64,000 bases of DNA, from contig CM069876.1 of the NCBI GenBank assembly GCA_036172665.1, forward strand, positions 36,673,001 through 36,737,000, read 5' to 3'. Source of the stretch: Prosopocoilus inquinatus. Taxonomy: Eukaryota; Arthropoda; Insecta; Coleoptera; Lucanidae. Below are positions 32,882-44,535 of the stretch, piece by piece. Position numbers and translations under genes: made by a program. How positions within the stretch are numbered: the first letter of the stretch is position 1; each line of letters begins with the position of its first letter. The notes under the pieces were generated by a model. That model did no database searches, was not told the DNA's origin, and worked only from the letters and a program-made list of their open reading frames with translations.

Positions 32882-35800
32882 CAGTGGCGGCGATAAGATT
32901 TTGGGGGCCCCCCCGCCGTATTTACTCATACATGTGACTAAAATAAATATAACACCTAATAATAATACACGTAAATTAAAACACTTACTGCAATAGAAAC
33001 ATCAGGACAGCGCTGAACTGCCAAAACACCGTTGCTTTTGTTTCAAAAATTTGTCCACTAATTGTTCCAAGTTGAGTTCACAAGTACGTTCATGTTCAAT
33101 ACAATACAATAACACCCAAACCACTAAGCCTACCTTGGCTCATTGTACTACGCAAATAACTTTTTATTAGTTTTAATTTGGAGAATGTTCTTTCGGCAGA
33201 AACAGATGTCACAGGCAATGTTAAAAAAAGTTGAAATAATGAACAAATATCTGGAAGACTGCTCAAAATGCATCTGTTTTCTGGCTAATTCAGAAATAGT
33301 TTTAGTGGACATTTCATTGAAAAAGTACTTTTGAAGTTTATTAACTGCATAGACAAACCATCCGAAAAGTCATCTCCATATTTGTCTAATATTTTATTGG
33401 CATGTCCAACTATTTCATCATTTGATAGTTTAACGAACGTGTCTGGTTTTAAAAATGAAAAATTGCTCATTACTTCGTTCATTCTGGTAAATCGTGTTCT
33501 GAGCTGATTGATTAATATATCCAAAGATTCGTAAAATACTTTAATTTTAAATCTTTCTAAAGAATTTTCTATTTCAGTGTCCGCTGCCAGCTCATCAAAA
33601 AAAGTTTTGACTTTTCTTTGACGCTTAGATGTTGTTGGTTGAATATCCCAAGATTTCGCTAAATTGCTCGCTTGTCTATGTAATGCATCAAAATCATATC
33701 TAAGATTGGAAAAATGATCTATCGTGAAGTTCATTAATTCGCAGGCCCGATCCAGATCAACTGTAGAACTTTGCAGCAATTTAGATACTAAATTAATATT
33801 TTCCAAAACCTTACATTGGTATACAAGAAGCAAGATGAAATCATAAGTATTCATACGTTTTTGCAAAGAGTTTGCTTCTGTTCTGTCGGCCGTTTTTTTT
33901 GCAAATTAAAGTAAACGTTGACAAGCATTGCATCACACATTTATAGTTAATATATAGTCATCTAGCACTCAAACAATCAAACCGTGATGACCATCTTGTA
34001 GGACATAATCTCTTCAGAGTTTTTCTAATCATTCCAATTTCTTCTTTAGATTTGTTTAGCTCTTGCCAGCGCGGTAAACTTTGACTGAAAAACGAATATA
34101 TAGTTTCCACCAATCCGTAGAAATCTCTAATTTGACCAATATTTTGCACTGAATCATTCAATACTAGATTTAAATTATGTGCAGCGCAATGCACAAAATC
34201 TGCAGTTGGCACTTTTTCTTTTATTCTTGCCTGAAGTCCAGAATATTTTCCGCTCATGTTAGAAGCCCCATCGTACCCTTGACCTCTGCATTTTCTTATG
34301 TCAATTTTCATTTCATTCAATGTATTCAGAATTATATGTTCAAAATTTCTGGCACTTTGATCCTGTATTTCAATAAAACCGAGGAACGATTCCTTTATTT
34401 CTATTTTACCGCCGGCAACAGATTTATCAACGTTTAGATCGACGTTAACGTGGCGAATACATATGCTTAATTGATCCCTCTTCGAGATATCTTGCGTTGT
34501 ATCGACGATTATTGAAAAAAACGGCGCCTTAGAAATTTCACGAACTATATCTTCTATCACACATTTAGACATCAAGTTTATTATTTCATTCTGGGTATCG
34601 TGATGTAAATATTTGTTCCTATTGCTTTCATTTGTTATATGGGAGTTTAACAAAGCATCGGAACGTGACACCAAACCAATCATATTCAAAAAGTTGGCAC
34701 TATGAGGCCCTATTTCATAAACATTCTCGCGATGACCACGAAAGGGTAAATTGCAAACTGCTAAAGTTCGGATTGTATCAAAAATTCTTACCAATATTTG
34801 TTTGATAGTTTCATGCGATCCTTGAAGCAAATTTTCTAGTTTTGTTTTTTTCCCAAGATGTGTGTGCAACACATGCACGAAAATGAGCTGCACTTTCTTC
34901 ATGCGTTTTAATTTTTTTACTTAGGCCTTTCCAATAGCTAATGGTCCCGTCACACCATGGGTTTCTTGAATCCGAAAAAAGCCAGCAAGGTTGGCAGTAA
35001 ACTGCATTTAAAACTTGGGAATAGCATAACCAAAATCTTTCTATTTTCTGTTTAGCTTTAGTAGTAGTATAATAATATTCAACACTAAATGACCGATTTG
35101 TATGTACATTTCTAACAAACGGCCCAGTAGGTCTATTTGGACCTGCTGCAATAATTTTTCGCTTCATCTCATCAGATAGCTTGTCAGGAAAAAACGCCCT
35201 ATCTGTATTAAATAGAACTAATTCATTGTCATATACTGTGCTTATTTCTTGAATATCTAAATTTAATTCGCTTACAACAGAATTTTGTTCCTCAACTTCA
35301 ATTTCTGTAGACTCAAAGTTGGATTTTGAAGATGAAGCTTGACTAGCAAAATCTTCTTGACTCTTATTCTCGTTATCCTTTTCGTCCTGGTGTTCCTTTT
35401 GTTGCTGTTTATCTGTTTCACTTAATGTTTTTAAAAAACTGTCGATCTTAGGAAGCTTATTAATTGCTTCCAATTTTTCGATTTTAATTTTTCTTTTTCG
35501 AGCACCACTGAGGTACTGCCTACCTTTATCAGTCATTATTGTTAAGTTAAATTAAACACAATTACAAAACAAAAACCAACTCCACAAATACAGTTCAACG
35601 AGTCTGTTCGTCAACACCGATCGCCACTGAGAAATTAAACCAAAAGGGGTTGCGTTGCAAGTCAAACAATAATTAAAAGAAAACTAAAATTGTGTTATTG
35701 GGTACTGGGGTAGTCGTAAATAAACACGTGTTAATACAATGCTCTACATCCGGTGGTGCTTGGACGTGGCAGATGAAGGCAAAGCACAATAAATCTTTCT

Positions 35801-36006
35801 TTGCGACCCATCGTTGGTGGCACCCACTTATTTATGGGAAAGGTTTATTATTTTTAAGATAACTGTTTTTATGTTGAGTTGAAATGTTACTTTGGATAAA
35901 AAAATTGCAATTTTTTTTTGAATTCTATTAGGAAAATAAGGGGCCCTCTAGAGCCGGGGGCCCCCTCGCATGGCGGGGTCTGCGGGCGCCTTAACGCCGC
36001 CAGTGT
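32882..36006 (-). mobile_element. hAT element, ZMYM/TTF type (3.1 kb)
   Basis: Perfect 8 bp target duplication TTTCCACG (32874-32881 and 36007-36014). Inverted ends CAGTGGCGGCG on the left and CACTGGCGGCG (in complement) on the right, followed on both sides by G/C runs (GGGGGCCCCC). It contains one frameshifted transposase gene (33006-35536, minus). The well-kept ends mean it could still be moved by a related enzyme. Confidence 0.9.
33006..35536 (-). pseudogene. hAT transposase with TTF-type zinc finger, frameshifted
   Basis: Start ATG at 35536. Part 1 (to about 34811) has a basic/acidic N terminus and a TTF-type zinc-finger region with FWLCYSQVLNAVYCQPCWLF and WKGLSKKIKTHEESAAH. After a shift near 34880, part 2 (34902-33958) has the DUF4371 and RNase H-like core: FFSIIVDTTQDISKRDQLSI, GYDGASNMSGKYSGLQ, DFVHCAAHNLNLVLND and RWSSRFDCL. 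Part 3 (33866 downward) ends with the hAT dimerisation motif SVSAERTFSKLKLIKSYLRS at about 33200-33140 and a tail to ~33006. At least two frame breaks (near 34880 and 33900) disable it. Such proteins are often annotated as zinc finger MYM-type protein 1-like. Confidence 0.88.
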
Positions 36007-36450
36007 TTCCACGCCGTCTTAATTTTTAAACGTCATTATTACACTGATATTTTAAATTTAATTATATCAGGAACGACCCCTTCAAATTTGAACATAATAT
36101 ATATTTTTTAAATCAGAGAAAAATGATCTCTCATCTTAGCAAACAATATACAGGTCGTTCCATTTAAGAAAACAAAAATTTAATTTTTTTCTACAATTTA
36201 CGATGCGCTTCTGTATCTTCTGATAACTCTAAAAGATAATAGGCATAAAACCTTATAACTTTTGTATTTAAAGATTTCCTCTAAAATAAACCCTCTAGAT
36301 AGAGTGCAAAATATAAAAAAAAATTATACTTTGAAATATTGTATTTAAATGGTACGTGATGAAAAAATTATTATATTTTCCTCGAACTCGGGAACACCAA
36401 ATGTACTACATACATAAAACTATGTCATCCGCAAAACCTTCGCAGGCTAG

Positions 36451-37485
36451 TGTTATCTCAAAAGAAATTCGAAATATTTTCAATAGTTTTGAAAATATCG
36501 CGAAAGAAACAGGATTTCTGATTTTGGTTTTTGATTTTTTCACGATACACTAATCGCACCAAGCTTTTTTAACCGACGCATTATTCAGACACTTTTCTAT
36601 GAGGAATTCGAATATGGCATTCAATAATTTTCAAGATGGCGGAGAAACACCTGGCAACTTCATTTTTTTCTCTTTACAACGATGTATATACATGATTTTT
36701 TGCAAAGAGTGCTTTGGAAAAACAAAACTTTCTTTTATTGTGAACCATCACCGAAATTTGTTAAGTTTCCCGGCTATTAGCAGCACTGTTAGAATCATAA
36801 ACTTGAAATTGAAAATAAACATTACCGTTTCGTTATGGTTGCGTTAAGTGAACGGCAATTCTGACCAATGTGGTCGGACTTTACTGACCGCTTAACGGCC
36901 ACAGTTAATGGCTAGGTAGGCACTTTGATTATAAAATATGACAGAAGAGGGCGGGAATGGAACAGGTTTTGAAAGAGTCTCTAAAGTTTCGAAATTAATG
37001 AAATACGCCAGGGGTTTACTTCGTTTAAATCTTTGGATAATAAAAAAAGTAATATATCTAACTCTTAGCTACAATCCTTATTTCACATCCCTGTATTTGC
37101 TGTTCTGATCTGTCAAATTGGTCCTAACTGGACTAACCACTTAACGTTTCAGACCACGTTGGTCACATTTTAAATCGCGACCAATTTTTCCAATCAGCTG
37201 ATTGATCACGTGGTACAGTCTGACCGTTGACTTAACGATTTTGCTTAAAATAACCGTTCACTTAACGCAACCTATATTTCACAATAATACCAATAAAAAT
37301 GTCACCTTAACTCGCCTACTCTGACGAGGAAACCGGGTGAACGGCTAATCTAATAACTTTTAAAATTTTCAATTTGAATTTGAAAATGGAAACGTCATGG
37401 AATTTTTTTCAATGGATTGTAATATATTACAAAATAATTTCGAAATTATCACTAGAAAGGCCGGGAGTGTCAAGTGGTTGACAAA
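36451..37485. other. non-coding DNA including a MITE
   Basis: A MITE spans about 36836-37275: GGTTGCGTTAAGTGAACGG left, complement of CCGTTCACTTAACGCAACC right, with internal GACCAANNTGGTC palindromes. The rest is AT-rich with no gene; the open frames at 36356 and 36599 show no domain. Confidence 0.6.
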
Positions 37486-37751
37486 TCAGCAAGCTCTATC
37501 TTCGATCGCAGGGATTATTGTAATTTTAATTCGCTTCTCGTTGTGATTCCTCCTCCTGTTCATCTCATTGTGCGTCTCATGGTTCTCCATATTTCGTACA
37601 TGCCATGTTCGGTTGGAACGGTTGGATAAAGCGTTGCATAGATCGTATGTGCAAGTCCACAGCTCGACTTCAGAAGTATATAAATATGAATTGCCGCAAT
37701 TTTTATCAACATCTGCTGGTACACAGCATCCTCTTTTAACTATTCGGAACC
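37486..37751 (-). CDS. Ly6/three-finger protein, last coding exon
   Basis: Acceptor CGATGTAG|GG at 37752/37751; stop TGA at 37488-37486. With one base from the previous exon it codes GFRIVKRGCCVPADVDKNCG, NSYLYTSEVEL and CTYDLCNALS, then a charged tail rich in Asn/Arg ending in DRAC. The closing pattern C-x4-CN and the internal GCC fit the Ly6/uPAR fold. Together with the exon at 37818-37991 it gives ten cysteines. Unlike classic quiver-type Ly6 proteins, no hydrophobic GPI-anchor tail follows, which suggests a secreted protein or an alternative last exon. The upstream ATG of the open frame (37800) lies in the 66 bp intron and is not the start. Confidence 0.75.
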
Positions 37752-37817
37752 CTACATCGAAAAACAAAGCTACATTTAAAAGCAAAGCAGTTTCTATCAA
37801 ATTATCTTAGCAAATAC

Positions 37818-37991
37818 CTTGGAGGGTTCTGCCGTTCTTTAATTCCCAGTTGCCTTTTCCTTTAACATAATAGCAAGAGGTTTCGTTTACGCTGCAGTTG
37901 ACGCTGGGCAAGCTCTCTTCGTTTGTTTCCTTAGAACAAGAAGCATCACCATGACCTATTACGCTCACGCATGAATAGCATCTCAAACTAC
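37818..37991 (-). CDS. Ly6/three-finger protein, upstream coding exon
   Basis: A 174 bp exon: acceptor TAACTATAG|G at 37992/37991 and donor CAAG|GTATTT at 37818/37817. In the frame entering with two bases it codes SLRCYSCVSVIGHGDASC, then SVNCSVNETSCYYVKGKGNW and ELKNGRTLQ, joining in frame (GG/G) to the next exon. LRCYSC is the standard start of a mature Ly6 domain, so the signal-peptide exon should lie just upstream at higher coordinates, beyond the hAT element at 38038-40219; it was not recognised. The 66 bp intron (37752-37817) is of normal insect size. Two N-glycosylation sequons (NCS, NET) are visible. Confidence 0.75.
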
Positions 37992-38037
37992 CTATAGTTA
38001 CAAAAAATTAAAAGAATTTGACGAAACAACTTATAAC

Positions 38038-40219
38038 TAGAGACCGGATTTATAAGTTTTTACAAGTTTTTTACGCTAACATACCTAAACTTGGCGTTTT
38101 GTATTTATATGTTTGTCGATTAGAGAAGCCCAAAAATGGTAGTTTTATTTCGCATATAACTTAATATTTTAGACTTTTAGCGCATATTTATTTATTTATC
38201 CATATATTGATATAAATAACATTATAATTCCATATACGGTCAATATTCAAGTCTGCAGCTTTTCCAAGAAGTAATTTATTCTCCTCAACGTCTGGCCACT
38301 TTATTTTACGATTTCCCGGAATGTGATTTTCTGGGAATCTGTAGCGACTTGCACTTGCATTTTGCACTTATGTTTTGCATTTCAGTTTGAGATAAGAACT
38401 CCGTGAATGTGTGTGACTAGTGACTAGTGTATTTATCAACACGAATTAGTTGTTATTTTCTTATTTAATTTAAAGACGAAATAAATTCAGTGCTTATCTT
38501 TTCAAAATGCCGAAAGTAGCATCCTCTCGATCCGAGCTATTGAAAAAATGGATTAAAGCATCTAAACATCTAACTACAGATGGAAAAGTTATTTTTTGCA
38601 ACGCATGCTCAAAACAGGTAGATACCTTACAAATTCTCTTAAAAATCACATTTTCATTTTGACAATATTTTAAGGTGTCGTCAGACCAAAAGTACCAGAT
38701 TGATCAACATTTGGCTACAAACCTCCATAAGGAGTCGGAGAAAAGATGTGTGTCTAACTTTAAGCAGTCTTTTATTTCTTCAACAGCCAGTAACTCACAG
38801 GGCAGTGACACAGGAAATGAATTCTTTTTAGACTTGTGCAGTGCTATGGCAGAGTCAAACATTCCTTGGCATAAACTTGAACAAGCAAGTTTTCGAACTT
38901 TTTTGGAAAAATATTGCAATCGTCATATTCCAAATGAATCGACTTTGCGGAAAAACTATCTAAGTATATGCTACCAGCAACGGATGAAGAAAATAAGAGA
39001 GAAGCTTAGCGACAACAATATTTATATAGTAGTTGATGAAACGACATATGCCTGCGGTCGTTATGTAGCAAATATGTTAGCAGGAGTATTAAGCAACACA
39101 GTTGCACCAATATCTTATTTGGTAAATAGTGCAGTTTTGGAAAAAACAAATCATTCAACGATCGCACGTTTTATTAACGACAGCTTGACACTTTTATATG
39201 CACCTAATCAAGTTAAATCGGAAAATATATTACTAATGGTGTCTGATGCAGCAGCCTACATGATAAAAGCAGGACAGGCTTTACAGGTGTTTTACCCAAA
39301 TCTGATGCACTTCACTTGTATGGCTCACGCAATGAATAGGCTCGCTGAATTGGTGCGACTAGAATACCCAACAGTAAATAAGTTGATCAATAACGGAAAA
39401 AAGGCGTTTCTTAAAGCCCCACTGCGTATACAACACTATAAAGAATTAGCTGCTGACCTGCCATTACCACCAGAACCAATAATTACGAGATGGGGTACGT
39501 GGCTTGAAGCAGCAAATTTTTACGCAGATAACTTTAAACAATTAAAGGAAATTTTCTTAGAATTGGATGATTCCAATTCAGCGGCTTTAAGAATTTGTAA
39601 GGAATGCATGTCGAACACAAACATCGGGAATCAATTAGCATTCATTAAAACTCATTTTTCGGTTTTAATATCCACCATTAAAAAGTTGGAATCATCCCAG
39701 ACGGCTCTATTAGATTCTTTTGAAGTGGTCGATGATGCAATTGAAAGTGTAAAATCAATTCCAGGGGAGATAGGAGAGAAGTTAATGGCAAAATTAGACA
39801 AGGTTCTATTACGTAATCCTGACTACAATAAAATGAGGAAAATCTGTTTAGTTTTAAAAGGTCAAAGTGAAGAGGATTTGGACATGGACCCCAAAGATGT
39901 AGCATCCATGAAATTTGCGCCCATTACTTCATGCGATGTCGAGCGTTCGTTTTCCTCTTATAAAAATATTTTGACAGACAAACGACAAAATTTTACCCCA
40001 AATAATTTAAATCAACTGTTGATTATATTTTGTAATCCTACTACTTAAGTGTTAAGTGTTAAAATTACTTATATGAAACAATTTATGTTTTTATTATTCT
40101 AAAGTATGTATAAGTAAAATAAAATTTTTATCGCATATAATATCCATATTTTGATCCATTTTAATCGCATAAAAAAAACTTATTTTCCACTTTTTTAGCA
40201 CATATAAATCCGGACTTTA
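38038..40219 (+). mobile_element. apparently intact hAT element (2182 bp) in a Ly6 gene intron
   Basis: Perfect 8 bp target duplication CTTATAAC (38030-38037 and 40220-40227). Terminal inverted repeats TAGAGACCGGATTTATAAG on the left and TAAAGTCCGGATTTATATG on the right (complement). It encodes one spliced transposase with no visible lesion. It lies only 46 bp upstream (in gene orientation) of the splice acceptor of the Ly6-like exon at 37991, in the opposite orientation to that gene. Fresh ends and an open frame argue for a recent and possibly still mobile insertion. Confidence 0.93.
38507..40048 (+). CDS. hAT transposase with BED-like zinc finger (CGGBP1-like)
   Basis: Two exons: 38507-38617 (37 codons, starting MPKVASSRSELLKKWIK) and 38675-40048, with a 57 bp intron (CAG|GTAGAT...TTTTAAG). 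The zinc finger FCNACSKQ...H...H spans the splice. Catalytic-core motifs: IYIVVDETTYACGRYV, LLMVSDAAAYMIKAGQAL, FTCMAHAMNRLAELVR and TRWGTWLEAA. The C-terminal dimerisation part is SCDVERSFSSYKNILTDKR. Total about 494 residues, a normal length for this family, which includes the transposase ancestor of vertebrate CGGBP1. No stop or frameshift is seen. The enzyme would bind the element's ends and excise and reinsert it in the nucleus. Confidence 0.88.
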
Positions 40220-40959
40220 CTTATAACAAACTTACCAACAAAAGGCATAAACGTACCAATAACAAGCACAACAAAAGCAAATTTCTACTTCATAGTATAA
40301 ATTCAACCAAAAGTTATTTTAAATATTTCACGTTATTTTTCAGTACTGACCCCAATGACTGACATAAATTATAATGCAGATACCACTTGATTATTTAATT
40401 GATTCAGTCTCGTTCGGGTCGTGAAATCTAGTAGGAACTGTTTTTCTCTACGACCCTTTTTGAAAAGAGGTTTCGTCACCGACTACTTCCACCAAAAACA
40501 TGATTTCCGTCACTATACTCTATTTTTTTTTTAATTCGGAGGAGTGCTTTGAAATTTTGGCGCTAAAACCGAGCTTTGTCATTGGTCAACTCCGGCCATC
40601 TACCAATGACAAAGCTCGTTTTTAGCGCCAAAATTTGAAAGTACTCCTCCGAAATAAAAAACAGAGTATAGAAACGAAAAATCTGAGAACGTTTATTTTT
40701 GTCGCTAGAGTAAAGTTATATACGAATTTTCACCTCCGACTAGTTGCCTGCTGGCGTTGTATTGCGTTATTATTAAATGTCAGTTTGTGCTGTTCCTCGT
40801 AGCTTCATCATGATTTCTGATTCACAAAGTGATTTAGATCTTTCGAATAGGTACTCCATCAGAATATTCATTCCACCTCTATTTCGCAAAGACGTAAATA
40901 AAATATAGCTTCAACTTAATTTTTATTGACTCATTTCTTTTTGAATCTAATATTATACA
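40220..40959. other. non-coding DNA with a snap-back MITE
   Basis: A near-perfect snap-back at about 40513-40671 has arms of ~65 bp (GGAGGAGTGCTTTGAAATTT, GGCGCTAAAACCGAGCTTTG and complements), ends TATACTCT/AGAGTATA and a ~25 bp loop. The remaining sequence shows no gene. Confidence 0.75.
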
Positions 40960-42960
40960 TTATTCTTTTTTATTTTTTGTTGATTTCTAATTTTTTACTT
41001 GGACTGAATAGGTCTTCTTAATGTTTTGCTTGGGTTAAACGGAGTTAGGTGAAGTTGGGTTGGGTTGACCTTGACGTTGGTTGAGATTATTTTAATTGAC
41101 TTTTATTTAGAACATTTCTTTCTTCCTTTCAATTTTGTTTTATAATTTTTAATTTTTATTTGGATTGGATCAAGTTCGAAATTTGTTTGGGACTTAACTC
41201 GTATTTAGACTGAATGTTTTTTATTTCCTCACTATATTATTAATAATTGAAGTTGATTCTTGTCCGATGAAAATTGTAAGTACATTTTTTTTAAATCTTG
41301 AACCGGACAAGATTTAAAAAAAATTGTACTCATATTATTTATAATTTTACCTTTTTTTACTTGTGATGAATAGTTAGTTCAGTTGAGATCATTTGAATTG
41401 ACCTTGACGTAGTTAGGGCCTAATTCTCATTGATTTCGAAAAAAAAGATCCAGTTTTCATTTTCTTTATTTTAAATTTTATTTATTTTTAATATTTTTGA
41501 GATCGTGTGAATTTAACTTTAATTGATATATACTCTTTTAAGTCTTTGCTTGCGATTTTTACTCTTTTAATTGTTTGCTTGGATTGACCTTACCTGTTTT
41601 TATTCTTTTAACATTTATTCCTTGCTTGGGTTGACCTTGAGATTGTCTGAGCTGACTTCTTCTGAAATTTGTTTTGGACTTAATGTGCGTCTTTTAGTCT
41701 GACCTTTTTTTGCTTTCTTACTACACATTTACAATTATACATTTCTTACTCGTGTTGAATAGAGAGGTCGGTTGAATTCAGCTGAATTGACCTTGAGGTA
41801 GTTGCGCCTAATTTTCATTGACTTTGAAAAAAGATTTCAAGTTTTGATTTGCTTTATTTTTAGTATCTTGCTTGGCTTGAATTGGATTAGAACGACTTTG
41901 AGACCGTGTGAATTTAACTTTAATTGATTTTTACCCTTTTAATTTCTTGCTTGGATTTTCTGTTTTTATTCTTTTAACTTTTATTCCTTGCTTGGGTTGA
42001 CCTTGAGATTGTTCGAGTTGATTTCGAAATTTGTTTTGGATTAATGTGTTTAGTCTGAATGTGTCTTGCTTCCTTATAATTTTACATTTTTTACTCATGT
42101 TGAGTTGAATTGACCCTGAGAGGTAATATAATTGAGGTGGATTCAAACTCAAATAAATCTACAATAATATAGCAAATCGATCTCCTCTTCTTGTCAGGGA
42201 GCTTTTTACATAAATCCTCCGCCACTCCAGCTCGTCTTCATGCTCTTTTAAGTCTTTGCTTGCGATTTTTACTCTTTTAATTGTTTGCTTGGATTGACCT
42301 TACCTGTTTTTATTCTTTTAACTTTTATTCCTTGCTTGGATTGACCTTGAGATTGTCTGAGCTTCTTCTGGAATTTGTTTTGGACTTAATGTGCGTTTTT
42401 TAGTCTGACTTTTTTTTGCTTTCTTACTACACATTTACAATTATACATTTCTTACTCGTGTTGAATAGTGAGGTCGGTTGAATTCAGCTGAATTGACCTT
42501 GAGGTAGTTGGGCCTAATTTTCATTGATTTTGAAAAAAGTTTTCAAGTTTTGATTTGCTTTATTTTTAGTACCTTGCTTGGCTTGGATTGGATTAGATTG
42601 ACTTTGAGATCGTGTGAATTTAACTTTAATTGATTTTTACCCTTTTAATTTTTTGCTTGGATTCCCTGTTTTTATTCTTTTAACTTTTATTCCTTGCTTG
42701 GGTTGACCCTGAGATTGTCCGAGTCGACTTCGAAATTTGTTTTGGACTAATATGTTTAGTCTGAATGTTTCTCGCTTCCTTACAATTTTACATTTTTTAC
42801 TCATGTTGAGTTCAGCTGAAATGACCCTGAGAGGTAGTATAATTGAGGTGGATTCAAACTCAAATAAATTTACAATAATATAGCAAATCGGTCTCCTCTT
42901 CTTGTCAGGGAGTTTTTTACATAAATCCTCCGCCACTCCAGCTTGTCTTCGCCGATCATG
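40960..42960. repeat. degenerate GTTGACCTTGAG repeats with a ~710 bp tandem duplication
   Basis: The same repeat type as 16430-17780. Within it, CTCTTTTAAGTCTTTGCTTG starts at 41532 and again at 42243, and the two following ~710 bp blocks match closely down to CAAATCGNTCTCCTCTTCTT and CCTCCGCCACTCCAGC. Shared substitutions are few, so this duplication is younger than the repeat itself. The reverse frames ending ...NPSKKLKG at 41931 and 42637 are paralogous shadows. Confidence 0.8.
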
Positions 42961-44238
42961 AATTAAACGTTCTGTGAGGAAAGAGCTTTTAAAGCAATCT
43001 GACGACCTCCGCTCGTCTCGAATTTCCCGCAAAGCCGACTACATCATCCCTCTTCATCCACCCTCGTAGCCGCTACGAATTTCTTCCGTTCCAATTTAAA
43101 GCAGATTACAAGTGCGAAATGAAGCGCTAAGGCGGTTTTTGATCGCGGGGTGAAATTGATTTCGTATCCAATTTCGCCCTTGTGCATTAATCACGTTAAA
43201 AATTCTGAAGCGAACTTTTCATTTACTTTTCTTATAATCCCAAAGATAGGGGATGACCAGTTACTTCGTGTATCCAACACCAACAATCAAGTTCTTTGCT
43301 AATAAGTTTTCAGGCGCAAATTAATAAAGCCATTTCTCCTCTCTTTAAAAAATTACCCATGTGTCGAAATTGTTTGGTGTGACTTCTTTTTTTGTTGTGG
43401 AGCATTTACTTTTCGTGTTAAGTAATAAATGCTATAAATAAGTTACGAAATTGCTGGAAACGTCTGATGTCATAAAAAGGAAACCTTTGACGTAAACGAT
43501 CTCAGACTTACTCTCGATCGGATTTAGAAGGTCGTAATTGGAGGCGACCCCCGTTTTCCGGGGGCGTACCGACGAGAAGGGATGTTATTGAAACCGAACG
43601 ATAATCCGAGTGATTGCCGCTTTACAGCTTGCCCTTTTGATCTAGTGTGCTAGATTACAACAATCGGAGCTTTACAGGCGAGATTATCCTCGTAAGCCAT
43701 TAGGGTGTGTGGAAATTATTTTATTTGAAAGTGGATGGTCTTTCAGTTGAGTGGATTGACCGAAGAATGATTTCTTTCACAGTTAATCGCATTATGGACG
43801 AGAATCAATATGATATTTATACCATGTGATCAAATCAAATTACACCTGAAAGATAGGCAATAACAACACAAACAGTTGTCAAAACTACAGCGGCAGTTTC
43901 CAAAGAAAAGTAGTAATAATCATGACAGCGCCTTTATGTATTGTCATTTTAGGCATTTACATATGTATGTACTGGATCACGTGGGGTACATGATTAAATG
44001 AAGACCCGATATAATCAAAGGTCATATTTTTTTTACGATGTGTGTAGTGCTATTAACGAGCGAGAAATTTTTAAGGTTTTATCATTGCCTGATCTTTACG
44101 ATGTTTAAAGAAAGATGAAGATGAGGAACTTGACGAAAACTTTTTTTTGTAATGTAATGTACAGTTGCGAACACTGAAAAAAGACTATGCCTTAGAACCG
44201 AAACGCCCAAATATAGCTAAATGGTCATACTTTTCTAT
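42961..44238. other. single-copy DNA, no supported gene
   Basis: GC-richer at 43000-43200 and 43500-43700 (GAGGCGACCCCCGTTTTCCG). No open frame with a domain, no RNA gene recognised. Confidence 0.4.
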
Positions 44239-44535
44239 AATTGAAAATTAACCTCCGCCCACGATAATTTTCAGTACACTACCAACTTAAAAGCACTTAA
44301 AAAGATCTGAAAACAACCTAATCATCCTAATAAAATCAATAAAAATGTAAAAACTTTTAGGATGATTAGATTGTTGTTAGTTTTTACATTTTTATGATTT
44401 TATTAGGATGATTAGGTTGTTTTTAGATCTTTTTAAGTACTTTTAAGTTGGTAGCGTACTGAAGATGGCAGCTTAGCTGCCGAAATACGTATCTACGGAT
44501 ATAAAATTATTGTGGGCGGAAATTAAATTTCAATT
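44239..44535. mobile_element. 297 bp foldback carrying a hammerhead ribozyme
   Basis: The ends AATTGAAAATTAACCTCCGC and its inverted copy at 44535 match the family ends at 26983 and 28518. The arms share TTTAAGTTGGTAG, AACAACCTAATCATCCTAAT and AAAAATGTAAAAAC. The right arm holds a full hammerhead; the left arm has lost the segment between GGTAGTGTACTGA and ATTATCGTGGGCGG, i.e. the ribozyme core. This is a compact retrozyme-like or Penelope-pseudo-LTR-like unit without coding capacity. Confidence 0.75.
44455..44497 (+). ncRNA. hammerhead ribozyme, family 2 (plus strand)
   Basis: Stem I CGTA (44455-44458), core CTGAAGA (44459-44465), extra T (44466), stem II GGCAGC/GCTGCC (44467-44472 with 44476-44481) closed by TTA, core GAA (44482-44484), stem III ATA-CG-TAT (44485-44492), C17 at 44493, then TACG (44494-44497). 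Predicted cleavage is between 44493 and 44494. Stem II is longer than in the 27 kb copy but still fully paired. The unpaired T may weaken activity. Confidence 0.8.

Larger units (their letters stand above)
31487..36450. mobile_element. old foldback whose loop received a hAT element
   Basis: Left arm pieces ACACTAGCCTGCGAA (31487) and AATACAATATTTCAAAGTA (32450) through TATTTTGCACCCTACCTAGA to about 32780 are mirrored in the right arm from about 36015 to 36450. The arms would meet near 32873/36015, exactly where the hAT element (32882-36006) sits. An extra ~0.9 kb in the left arm (31545-32430) includes a pogo/Tc1-like MITE at about 31872-32034 (GTCGGATCTCTATAACTCG / GAGTTACGGAGGTTCGACTG). Confidence 0.65.

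Noticed and set aside
42637..43032. 131-codon reverse frame, partly repeated at 41931-42152
   Set aside because: It runs through the ~710 bp tandem-duplicated minisatellite and has no recognisable domain.
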